Positions 53,768 through 64,000 of a stretch of 64,000 nucleotides of DNA are shown here, piece by piece; the first letter of the stretch is position 1, and each line of letters opens with the position of its first letter. Source of the DNA: Heracleum sosnowskyi (lineage: Eukaryota; Streptophyta; Magnoliopsida; Apiales; Apiaceae). Both the position numbers and the translations under genes were made by a program. The stretch lies in assembly GCA_030848705.1 (NCBI GenBank), contig JAUIZM010000018.1, forward strand, positions 2,790,001-2,854,000, written 5' to 3'. Below the pieces are notes generated by a model. That model had not been told where the DNA came from. It saw only the letters and a list, made by a program, of their open reading frames with translations, and searched no databases.

Positions 53768-55735
53768 ATGAAGAAAATTGGAGAAGGAAAAAACTTTATA
53801 GGTTCCACAAAATCCTGTGTGCTAGCCCCTTTGAGTTTTATCAAAAAACCGAGTTCCCGTAAAATCGGGTCATATCGGGTCCGGTTCGGTACAGAATGGA
53901 CCGAAATCGAATCTCATCAAATTCTAGAAACTCATAGGGACATGATATGAAGAAAAGTGGAGAAGGAAAAAACTTTATAGGTTCCACAAAATCCTGTGTG
54001 CTAGCCCCTTTGAGTTTTATCGAAAAACCGAGTTCCCGTAAAATCGGGTCATATCGGGTCCGGTTCGGTTCAGAACGGACCGAAATCGAATCTCATCAAA
54101 TTCTAGAAACTCATAGGGACATGATATGAAGAAAAGTGGAGAACGAAAAACCTTTCTAGGTTCCACAAAATCCTGTGTACTAGCCCCTATGAGTTTTATC
54201 GAAAAACCGAGTTCCCGTAAAATCGGGTCATATCGGGTCCGGTTCGATTCAGAACGGACCGAAATCGAATCTCATCAAATTCTAGAAACTCATAGGGACA
54301 AGATATGAAGAAAAGTGGAGAAGGAAAAAACTTTATAGGTTCCACAAAATCCTGTGTGCTAGCCCCTTTGAGTTTTATCGAAAAACCGAGTTCCCGTAAA
54401 ATCGGGTCATATCGGGTCCGGTTCGGTTCAGAACGGACCGAAATCGAATCTAATCAAATTCTAGAAACTCATAGGGACATGATATGAAGAAAAGTGGAGA
54501 AGGAAAAACCTTTCTAGGTTCCACAAAATCCTGTGTGCTAGCCCCTTTGAGTTTTATCGAAAAACCGAGTTCCCGTAAAATCGGGTCATATCGGGTCCGG
54601 TTCGGTTCAGAACGGACCGAAATCGAATCTCATCAAATTCTAGAAACTCATAGGGACATGATATGAAGAAAAGTGGAGAAGGAAAAACCTTTCTAGGTTC
54701 CACAAAATCCTGTGTGCTAGCCCCTTTGAGTTTTATCGAAAAACCGAGTTCCCGTAAAATCGGGTCATATCGGGTCCGGTTCGGTTCAGAACGGACCGAA
54801 ATCGAATCTCATCAAATTCTAGAAACTCATAGGGACAATATATGAAGAAAATTGGAGAAGGAAAAAACTTTATAGGTTCCACAAAATCCTGTGTGCTAGC
54901 CCCTTTGAGTTTTATCAAAAAACCGAGTTCCCGTAAAATCGGGTCATATCGGGTCCGGTTCGGTACAGAATGGACCGAAATCGAATCTCATCAAATTCTA
55001 GAAACTCATAGGGACATGATATGAAGAAAAGTGGAGAAGGAAAAAACTTTATAGGTTCCACAAAATCCTGTGTGCTAGCCCCTTTGAGTTTTATCGAAAA
55101 ACCGAGTTCCCGTAAAATCGGGTCATATCGGGTCCGGTTCGGTTCAGAACGGACCGAAATCGAATCTCATCAAATTCTAGAAACTCATAGGGACATGATA
55201 TGAAGAAAAGTGGAGAACGAAAAACCTTTCTAGGTTCCACAAAATCCTGTGTACTAGCCCCTATGAGTTTTATCGAAAAACCGAGTTCCCGTAAAATCGG
55301 GTCATATCGGGTCCGGTTCGATTCAGAACGGACCGAAATCGAATCTCATCAAATTCTAGAAACTCATAGGGACAAGATATGAAGAAAAGTGGAGAAGGAA
55401 AAACTTTATAGGTTCCACAAAATCCTGTGTGCTAGCCCCTTTGAGTTTTATCGAAAAACCGAGTTCCCGTAAAATCGGGTCATATCGGGTCCGGTTCGGT
55501 TCAGAACGGACCGAAATCGAATCTAATCAAATTCTAGAAACTCATAGGGACATGATATGAAGAAAAGTGGAGAAGGAAAAACCTTTCTAGGTTCCACAAA
55601 ATCCTGTGTGCTAGCCCCTTTGAGTTTTATCGAAAAACCGAGTTCCCGTAAAATCGGGTCATATCGGGTCCGGTTCGGTTCAGAACGGACCGAAATCGAA
55701 TCTCATCAAATTCTAGAAACTCATAGGGACATGAT
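53768..55735. repeat. 6-monomer tandem duplication (1074 bp), second copy with a 1-bp deletion
   Basis: 53768-54662 corresponds to 54842-55735. Both copies carry the private CGGTACAGAATGG variant (53768, 54842), the GAGAACG monomer (54126, 55200) and TCTAATC (54305, 55379). The sixth monomer differs between copies. Confidence 0.8.
55379..55556. repeat. 178-bp monomer, the only length variant
   Basis: The A-run after GGAGAAGG has five instead of six A residues before CTTTATAGG (around 55399-55403). All other complete monomers in the window are exactly 179 bp by landmark spacing. A homopolymer sequencing error is possible. Confidence 0.8.
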
Positions 55736-56630
55736 ATGAAGAAAAGTGGAGAAGGAAAAACCTTTCTAGGTTACACAAAATCCTGTGTGCTAGCCCCTTT
55801 GAGTTTTATCGAAAAACCGAGTTCCCGTAAAATCGGGTCATATCGGGTCCGGTTTGGTTCAGAACGGACCGAAATCGAATCTCATCAAATTCTAGAAACT
55901 CATAGGGACAAGATATGAAGAAAAGTGGAGAAGGAAAAAACTTTATAGGTTCCACAAAATCCTGTGTGCTAGCCCCTTTGAGTTTTTTCGAAAAACCGAG
56001 TTCCCGTAAAATCGGGTCATATCGGGTCCGGTTCGGTTCAGAACGGACCGAAATCGAATCTCATCAAATTCTAGAAACTCATAGGGACATGATATGAAGA
56101 AAAGTGGAGAAGGAAAAACCTTTCTAGGTTACACAAAATCCTGTGTGCTAGCCCCTTTGAGTTTTATCGAAAAACCGAGTTCCCGTAAAATCGGGTCATA
56201 TCGGGTCCGGTTAGGTTCAGAACGGACCGAAATCGAATCTCATCAAATTCTAGAAACTCATAGGGACAATATATGAAGAAAAGTGGAGAAGGAAAAAACT
56301 TCATAGGTTCCACAAAATCCTGTGTGCTAGCCCCTTTGAGTTTTATCAAAAAACCGAGTTCCCGTAAAATCGGGTCATATCGGGTCCGGTTAGGTTCAGA
56401 ACGGACCGAAATCGAATCTCATCAAATTCTAGAAACTCATAGGGACAATATATGAAGAAAAGTGGAGAAGGAAAAAACTTTATAGGTTCCACAAAATCCT
56501 GTGTGCTAGCCCCTTTGAGTTTTATCGAAAAACCGAGTTCCCGTAAAATCGGGTCATATCGGGTCCGGTTCGGTTCAGAACGGACCGAAATCGAATCTCA
56601 TCAAATTCTAGAAACTCATAGGGACAAGAT

Positions 56631-59600
56631 ATGAAGAAAAGTGGAGAAGGAAAAAACTTTATAGGTTCCACAAAATCCTGTGTGCTAGCCCCTTTGAGTT
56701 TTATCGAAAAACCGAGTTCCCGTAAAATCGGGTCATATCGGGTCCGGTTCGGTTCAGAACGGACCGAAATCGAATCTCATCAAATTCTAGAAACTCATAG
56801 GGACATGATATGAAGAAAAGTGGAGAAGGAAAAACCTTTCTAGGTTACACAAAATCCTGTGTGCTAGCCCCTTTGAGTTTTATCGAAAAACCGAGTTCCC
56901 GTAAAATCGGGTCATATCGGGTCCGGTTCGGTTTAGAACGGACCGAAATCGAATCTCATCAAATTCTAGAAACTCATAGGGACAAGATATGAAGAAAAGT
57001 GGAGAAGGAAAAAACTTTATAGGTTCCACAAAATCCTGTGTGCTAGCCCCTTTGAGTTTTATCAAAAAACCGAGTTCCCGTAAAATCGGGTCATATCGGG
57101 TCCGGTTCGGTTCAGAATGGACCGAAATCGAATCTCATCAAATTCTAGAAACTCATAGGGACATGATATGAAGAAAAGTGGAGAAGGAAAAAACTTTATA
57201 GGTTACACAAAATCCTGTGTGCTAGCCCCTTTGAGTTTTATCGAAAAACCGAGTTCCCGTAAAATCGGGTCATATCGGGTCCGGTTCGGTTCAGAACGGA
57301 CCGAAATCGAATCTCATCAAATTCTAGAAACTCATAGGGACAAGATATGAAGAAAAGTGGAGAAGGAAAAAACTTTCTAGGTTCCACAAAATCCTGTGTG
57401 CTAGCCCTTTTGAGTTTTATCGAAAAACCGAGTTCCCGTAAAATCGGGTCATATCGGGTCCGGTTCGGTTCAGAACGGACCGAAATCGAATCTCATCAAA
57501 TTCTAGAAACTCATAGGGACATGATATGAAGAAAAGTGGAGAAGGAAAAACCTTTCTAGGTTACACAAAATCCTGTGTGCTAGCCCCTTTGAGTTTTATC
57601 GAAAAACCGAGTTCCCGTAAAATCGGGTCATATCGGGTCCGGTTAGGTTCAGAACGGACCGAAATCGAATCTCATCAAATTCTAGAAACTCATAGGGACA
57701 ATATATGAAGAAAAGTGGAGAAGGAAAAAACTTCATAGGTTCCACAAAATCCTGTGTGCTAGCCCCTTTGAGTTTTATCCAAAAACCGAGTTCCCGTAAA
57801 ATCGGGTCATATCGGGTCCGGTTAGGTTCAGAACGGACCGAAATCGAATCTCATCAAATTCTAGAAACTCATAGGGACAATATATGAAGAAAAGTGGAGA
57901 AGGAAAAAACTTTATAGGTTCCACAAAATCCTGTGTGCTAGCCCCTTTGAGTTTTATCGAAAAACCGAGTTCCCGTAAAATCGGGTCATATCGGGTCCGG
58001 TTCGGTTCAGAACGGACCGAAATCGAATCTCATCAAATTCTAGAAACTCATAGGGACAAGATATGAAGAAAAGTGGAGAAGGAAAAAACTTTATAGGTTC
58101 CACAAAATCCTGTGTGCTAGCCCCTTTGAGTTTTATCGAAAAACCGAGTTCCCGTAAAATCGGGTCATATCGGGTCCGGTTCGGTTCAGAACGGACCGAA
58201 ATCGAATCTCATCAAATTCTAGAAACTCATAGGGACATGATATGAAGAAAAGTGGAGAAGGAAAAACCTTTCTAGGTTACACAAAATCCTGTGTGCTAGC
58301 CCCTTTGAGTTTTATCGAAAAACCGAGTTCCCGTAAAATCGGGTCATATCGGGTCCGGTTCGGTTCAGAACGGACCGAAATCGAATCTCATCAAATTCTA
58401 GAAACTCATAGGGACAATATATGAAGAAAATTGGAGAAGGAAAAAACTTTATAGGTTCCACAAAATCCTGTGTGCTAGCCCCTTTGAGTTTTATCAAAAA
58501 ACCGAGTTCCCGTAAAATCGGGTCATATCGGGTCCGGTTCGGTTCAGAATGGACCGAAATCGAATCTCATCAAATTCTAGAAACTCATAGGGACATGATA
58601 TGAAGAAAAGTGGAGAAGGAAAAAACTTTATAGGTTCCACAAAATCCTGTGTACTAGCCCCTATGAGTTTTATCAAAAAACCGAGTTCCCGTAAAATCGG
58701 GTCATATCGGGTCCGGTTCGATTCAGAACGGACCGAAATCGAATCTCATCAAATTCTAGAAACTCATAGGGACAAGATATGAAGAAAAGTGGAGAAGGAA
58801 AAAACTTTATAGGTTCCACAAAATCCTGTGTGCTAGCCCCTTTGAGTTTTATCGAAAAACCGAGTTCCCGTAAAATCGGGTCATATCGGGTCCGGTTCGG
58901 TTCAGAACGGACCGAAATCGAATCTCATCAAATTCTAGAAACTCATAGGGACATGATATGAAGAAAAGTGGAGAAGGAAAAACCTTTCTAGGTTACACAA
59001 AATCCTGTGTGCTAGCCCCTTTGAGTTTTATCGAAAAACCGAGTTCCCGTAAAATCGGGTCATATCGGGTCCGGTTCGGTTTAGAACGGACCGAAATCGA
59101 ATCTCATCAAATTCTAGAAACTCATAGGGACAAGATATGAAGAAAAGTGGAGAAGGAAAAAACTTTATAGGTTCCACAAAATCCTGTGTGCTAGCCCCTT
59201 TGAGTTTTATCAAAAAACCGAGTTCCCGTAAAATCGGGTCATATCGGGTCCGGTTCGGTTCAGAATGGACCGAAATCGAATCTCATCAAATTCTAGAAAC
59301 TCATAGGGACATGATATGAAGAAAAGTGGAGAAGGAAAAAACTTTATAGGTTACACAAAATCCTGTGTGCTAGCCCCTTTGAGTTTTATCGAAAAACCGA
59401 GTTCCCGTAAAATCGGGTCATATCGGGTCCGGTTCGGTTCAGAACGGACCGAAATCGAATCTCATCAAATTCTAGAAACTCATAGGGACAAGATATGAAG
59501 AAAAGTGGAGAAGGAAAAAACTTTCTAGGTTCCACAAAATCCTGTGTGCTAGCCCTTTTGAGTTTTATCGAAAAACCGAGTTCCCGTAAAATCGGGTCAT

Positions 59601-61105
59601 ATCGGGTCCGGTTCGGTTCAGAACGGACCGAAATCGAATCTCATCAAATTCTAGAAACTCATAGGGACATGATATGAAGAAAAGTGGAGAAGGAAAAACC
59701 TTTCTAGGTTACACAAAATCCTGTGTGCTAGCCCCTTTGAGTTTTATCGAAAAACCGAGTTCCCGTAAAATCGGGTCATATCGGGTCCGGTTAGGTTCAG
59801 AACGGACCGAAATCGAATCTCATCAAATTCTAGAAACTCATAGGGACAATATATGAAGAAAAGTGGAGAAGGAAAAAACTTCATAGGTTCCACAAAATCC
59901 TGTGTGCTAGCCCCTTTGAGTTTTATCCAAAAACCGAGTTCCCGTAAAATCGGGTCATATCGGGTCCGGTTAGGTTCAGAACGGACCGAAATCGAATCTC
60001 ATCAAATTCTAGAAACTCATAGGGACAATATATGAAGAAAAGTGGAGAAGGAAAAAACTTTATAGGTTCCACAAAATCCTGTGTGCTAGCCCCTTTGAGT
60101 TTTATCGAAAAACCGAGTTCCCGTAAAATCGGGTCATATCGGGTCCGGTTCGGTTCAGAACGGACCGAAATCGAATCTCATCAAATTCTAGAAACTCATA
60201 GGGACAAGATATGAAGAAAAGTGGAGAAGGAAAAAACTTTATAGGTTCCACAAAATCCTGTGTGCTAGCCCCTTTGAGTTTTATCGAAAAACCGAGTTCC
60301 CGTAAAATCGGGTCATATCGGGTCCGGTTCGGTTCAGAACGGACCGAAATCGAATCTCATCAAATTCTAGAAACTCATAGGGACATGATATGAAGAAAAG
60401 TGGAGAAGGAAAAACCTTTCTAGGTTACACAAAATCCTGTGTGCTAGCCCCTTTGAGTTTTATCGAAAAACCGAGTTCCCGTAAAATCGGGTCATATCGG
60501 GTCCGGTTCGGTTCAGAACGGACCGAAATCGAATCTCATCAAATTCTAGAAACTCATAGGGACAATATATGAAGAAAATTGGAGAAGGAAAAAACTTTAT
60601 AGGTTCCACAAAATCCTGTGTGCTAGCCCCTTTGAGTTTTATCAAAAAACCGAGTTCCCGTAAAATCGGGTCATATCGGGTCCGGTTCGGTTCAGAATGG
60701 ACCGAAATCGAATCTCATCAAATTCTAGAAACTCATAGGGACATGATATGAAGAAAAGTGGAGAAGGAAAAAACTTTATAGGTTCCACAAAATCCTGTGT
60801 ACTAGCCCCTATGAGTTTTATCAAAAAACCGAGTTCCCGTAAAATCGGGTCATATCGGGTCCGGTTCGATTCAGAACGGACCGAAATCGAATCTCATCAA
60901 ATTCTAGAAACTCATAGGGACAAGATATGAAGAAAAGTGGAGAAGGAAAAAACTTTATAGGTTCCACAAAATCCTGTGTGCTAGCCCCTTTGAGTTTTAT
61001 CGAAAAACCGAGTTCCCGTAAAATCGGGTCATATCGGGTCCGGTTCGGTTCAGAACGGACCGAAATCGAATCTCATCAAATTCTAGAAACTCATAGGGAC
61101 ATGAT
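56631..61105. repeat. 12-monomer tandem duplication (2148 bp)
   Basis: 56631-58778 corresponds to 58779-60926, with one further matching monomer. Shared private variants are GGTTTAGAACGG (56810, 58958), TATCCAAAAACC (57705, 59853) and a chimeric GTACTAG/CCTATGAG/TTCGATTC monomer (58600, 60748). Confidence 0.85.
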
Positions 61106-61284
61106 ATGAAGAAAAGTGGAGAAGGAAAAACCTTTCTAGGTTCCACAAAATCCTGTGTGCTAGCCCCTTTGAGTTTTATCGAAAAACCGAGTTCCCGTAA
61201 AATCGGGTCATATCGGGTCCGGTTCGGTTCAGAACGGACCGAAATCGAATCTCATCAAATTCTAGAAACTCATAGGGACAAGAT

Positions 61285-63432
61285 ATGAAGAAAAGTGGAG
61301 AAGGAAAAAACTTTCTAGGTTCCACAAAATCCTGTGTGCTAGCCCCTTTGAGTTTTATCGAAAAACTGAGTTCCCGTAAAATCGGGTCATATCGGGTCCG
61401 GTTCGGTTCAGAACGGACCGAAATCGAATCTCATCAAATTCTAGAAACTCATAGGGACATGATATGAAGAAAAGTGGAGAAGGAAAAACCTTTCTAGGTT
61501 ACACAAAATCTTGTGTGCTAGCCCCTTTGAGTTTTATCGAAAAACCGAGTTCCCGTAAAATCGGGTCATATCGGGTCCGGTTAGGTTCAGAACGGACCGA
61601 AATCGAATCTCATCAAATTCTAGAAACTCATAGGGACAATATATGAAGAAAAGTGGAGAAGGAAAAAACTTCATAGGTTCCACAAAATCCTGTGTGCTAG
61701 CCCCTTTGAGTTTTATCAAAAAACCGAGTTCCCGTAAAATCGGGTCATATCGGGTCCGGTTAGGTTCAGAACGGACCGAAATCGAATCTCATCAAATTCT
61801 AGAAACTCATAGGGACAATATATGAAGAAAAGTGGAGAAGGAAAAAACTTTATAGGTTCCACAAAATCCTGTGTGCTAGCCCCTTTGAGTTTTATCGAAA
61901 AACCGAGTTCCCGTAAAATCGGGTCATATCGGGTCCGGTTCGGTTCAGAACGGACCGAAATCGAATCTCATCAAATTCTAGAAACTCATAGGGACAAGAT
62001 ATGAAGAAAAGTGGAGAAGGAAAAAACTTTATAGGTTCCACAAAATCCTGTGTGCTAGCCCCTTTGAGTTTTATCGAAAAACCGAGTTCCCGTAAAATCG
62101 GGTCATATCGGGTCCGGTTCGGTTCAGAACGGACCGAAATCGAATCTCATCAAATTCTAGAAACTCATAGGGACATGATATGAAGAAAAGTGGAGAAGGA
62201 AAAACCTTTCTAGGTTACACAAAATCCTGTGTGCTAGCCCCTTTGAGTTTTATCGAAAAACCGAGTTCCCGTAAAATCGGGTCATATCGGGTCCGGTTCG
62301 GTTCAGAACGGACCGAAATCGAATCTCATCAAATTCTAGAAACTCATAGGGACAAGATATGAAGAAAAGTGGAGAAGGAAAAAACTTTCTAGGTTCCACA
62401 AAATCCTGTGTGCTAGCCCCTTTGAGTTTTATCGAAAAACCGAGTTCCCGTAAAATCGGGTCATATCGGGTCCGGTTCGGTTCAGAACGGACCGAAATCG
62501 AATCTCATCAAATTCTAGAAACTCATAGGGACATGATATGAAGAAAAGTGGAGAAGGAAAAACCTTTCTAGGTTACACAAAATCCTGTGTGCTAGCCCCT
62601 TTGAGTTTTATCGAAAAACCGAGTTCCCGTAAAATCGGGTCATATCGGGTCCGGTTAGGTTCAGAACGGACCGAAATCGAATCTCATCAAATTCTAGAAA
62701 CTCATAGGGACAATATATGAAGAAAAGTGGAGAAGGAAAAAACTTCATAGGTTCCACAAAATCCTGTGTGCTAGCCCCTTTGAGTTTTATCAAAAAACCG
62801 AGTTCCCGTAAAATCGGGTCATATCGGGTCCGGTTAGGTTCAGAACGGACCGAAATCGAATCTCATCAAATTCTAGAAACTCATAGGGACAATATATGAA
62901 GAAAAGTGGAGAAGGAAAAAACTTTATAGGTTCCACAAAATCCTGTGTGCTAGCCCCTTTGAGTTTTATCGAAAAACCGAGTTCCCGTAAAATCGGGTCA
63001 TATCGGGTCCGGTTCGGTTCAGAACGGACCGAAATCGAATCTCATCAAATTCTAGAAACTCATAGGGACAATATATGAAGAAAAGTGGAGAAGGAAAAAA
63101 CTTTATAGGTTCCACAAAATCCTGTGTGCTAGCCCCTTTGAGTTTTATCGAAAAACCGAGTTCCCGTAAAATCGGGTCATATCGGGTCCGGTTCGGTTCA
63201 GAACGGACCGAAATCGAATCTCATCAAATTCTAGAAACTCATAGGGACATGATATGAAGAAAAGTGGAGAAGGAAAAACCTTTCTAGGTTACACAAAATC
63301 CTGTGTGCTAGCCCCTTTGAGTTTTATCGAAAAACCGAGTTCCCGTAAAATCGGGTCATATCGGGTCCGGTTCGGTTCAGAACGGACCGAAATCGAATCT
63401 CATCAAATTCTAGAAACTCATAGGGACAATAT
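61285..63432. repeat. 6-monomer tandem duplication (1074 bp)
   Basis: 61285-62358 corresponds in order to 62359-63432, including the ACTTCATAGG monomer (61643, 62717). The copies differ mainly at the monomer ends (GACAAGAT against GACAATAT). Confidence 0.7.
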
Positions 63433-64000
63433 ATGAAGAAAAGTGGAGAAGGAAAAAACTTTATAGGTTCCACAAAATCCTGTGTGCTAGCCCCTTTGAG
63501 TTTTATCAAAAAACCGAGTTCCCGTAAAATCGGGTCATATCGGGTCCGGTTCGGTTCAGAATGGACCGAAATCGAATCTCATCAAATTCTAGAAACTCAT
63601 AGGGACATGATATGAAGAAAAGTGGAGAAGGAAAAAACTTTATAGGTTCCACAAAATCCTGTGTGCTAGCCCCTTTGAGTTTTATCGAAAAACCGAGTTC
63701 CCGTAAAATCGGGTCATATCGGGTCCGGTTCGGTTCAGAACGGACCGAAATCGAATCTCATCAAATTCTAGAAACTCATAGGGACAAGATATGAAGAAAA
63801 GTGGAGAAGGAAAAAACTTTCTAGGTTCCACAAAATCCTGTGTGCTAGCCCTTTTGAGTTTTATCGAAAAACCGAGTTCCCGTAAAATCGGGTCATATCG
63901 GGTCCGGTTCGGTTCAGAACGGACCGAAATCGAATCTCATCAAATTCTAGAAACTCATAGGGACATGATATGAAGAAAAGTGGAGAAGGAAAAACCTTTC

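Larger units (their letters stand above)
4067..64000. repeat. 179-bp satellite array, head to tail, 334 complete monomers plus partial ends
   Basis: A fixed landmark (the ATGAAG after GATATG or TATATG) recurs every 179 bases from 4185 to 63970 with one exception. That gives 286 monomers of 179 bp (4185-55378), one of 178 bp (55379-55556) and 47 more of 179 bp (55557-63969). A 118-bp partial monomer (4067-4184) precedes them, and the array runs off the right edge. All units have the same orientation. Monomers differ by single-base substitutions at a limited number of sites. Frequent conserved sites include the palindromes GCTAGC and TTCTAGAA. Unit length and array size are typical of plant centromeric satellites, but the sequence alone does not show CENH3 occupancy; a subtelomeric or pericentromeric satellite is the alternative. 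The array contains no inserted mobile element and no supported gene. Confidence 0.98.

Noticed and set aside
4185..64000. Hundreds of 60-83-codon open frames on both strands of the array
   Set aside because: They are identical in placement because the DNA repeats. Variation does not look coding, no start context or terminator is specific to them, and frames rotate each monomer.
4067..64000. CRISPR-like array
   Set aside because: There are no unique spacers between short repeats: the entire 179-bp unit repeats, and the context is a plant genome.
4800..64000. Telomere-like TTAGG in the GGTTAGGTTC variant
   Set aside because: It is a single C-to-A change in one monomer class, not a tandem TTTAGGG run.

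Overview
The window comes from a nuclear plant genome, most likely a flowering plant and probably a eudicot. The two retroelement fragments carry Gag families typical of plant Ty1/copia and Ty3/gypsy elements. The rest of the window is one tandem array with a 179-bp unit, a length typical of plant centromeric or heterochromatic satellites. I see no host gene, tRNA, rRNA, CRISPR array or bacterial-style operon.

Positions 1-3438 hold the 5' part of a Ty1/copia LTR retrotransposon on the minus strand. In element order it has a 497-bp 5' LTR (3438 to 2942), an initiator-tRNA-Met primer-binding site (2939 to 2928), a short leader, an uninterrupted 774-codon gag with three zinc knuckles (2878 to 554), and the start of pol (protease plus the beginning of integrase). 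Pol is in a different frame from gag and is broken again near the left edge. The rest of the element lies beyond the left edge.

Positions 3439-4070 hold a piece of a Ty3/gypsy gag, also on the minus strand. It has one frameshift, is cut by the copia LTR on its left, and is joined directly to satellite DNA on its right. The copia element therefore sits nested inside an older gypsy fragment that borders the array.

Positions 4067-64000 (about 94% of the window) are a head-to-tail satellite: a 118-bp partial unit, 334 complete monomers from 4185 to 63969, and a final partial unit. All complete monomers are 179 bp except one of 178 bp. They differ by a limited set of substitutions that recur in ordered patterns, giving higher-order repeats of 5, 6, 7-8, 10, 12, 14, 16, 17 and 21 monomers. 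Many of the diagnostic substitutions are CpG transitions. Each monomer has a CpG-dense part of about 67 bp and a CpG-free part of about 112 bp. The short open frames in every monomer look like by-products of the repeat, not genes.

Nothing here works as a gene system. The content of interest is the evolutionary record in the array and its abrupt border with nested retroelements. A centromeric role is plausible from unit length and array size but is not shown by the sequence.
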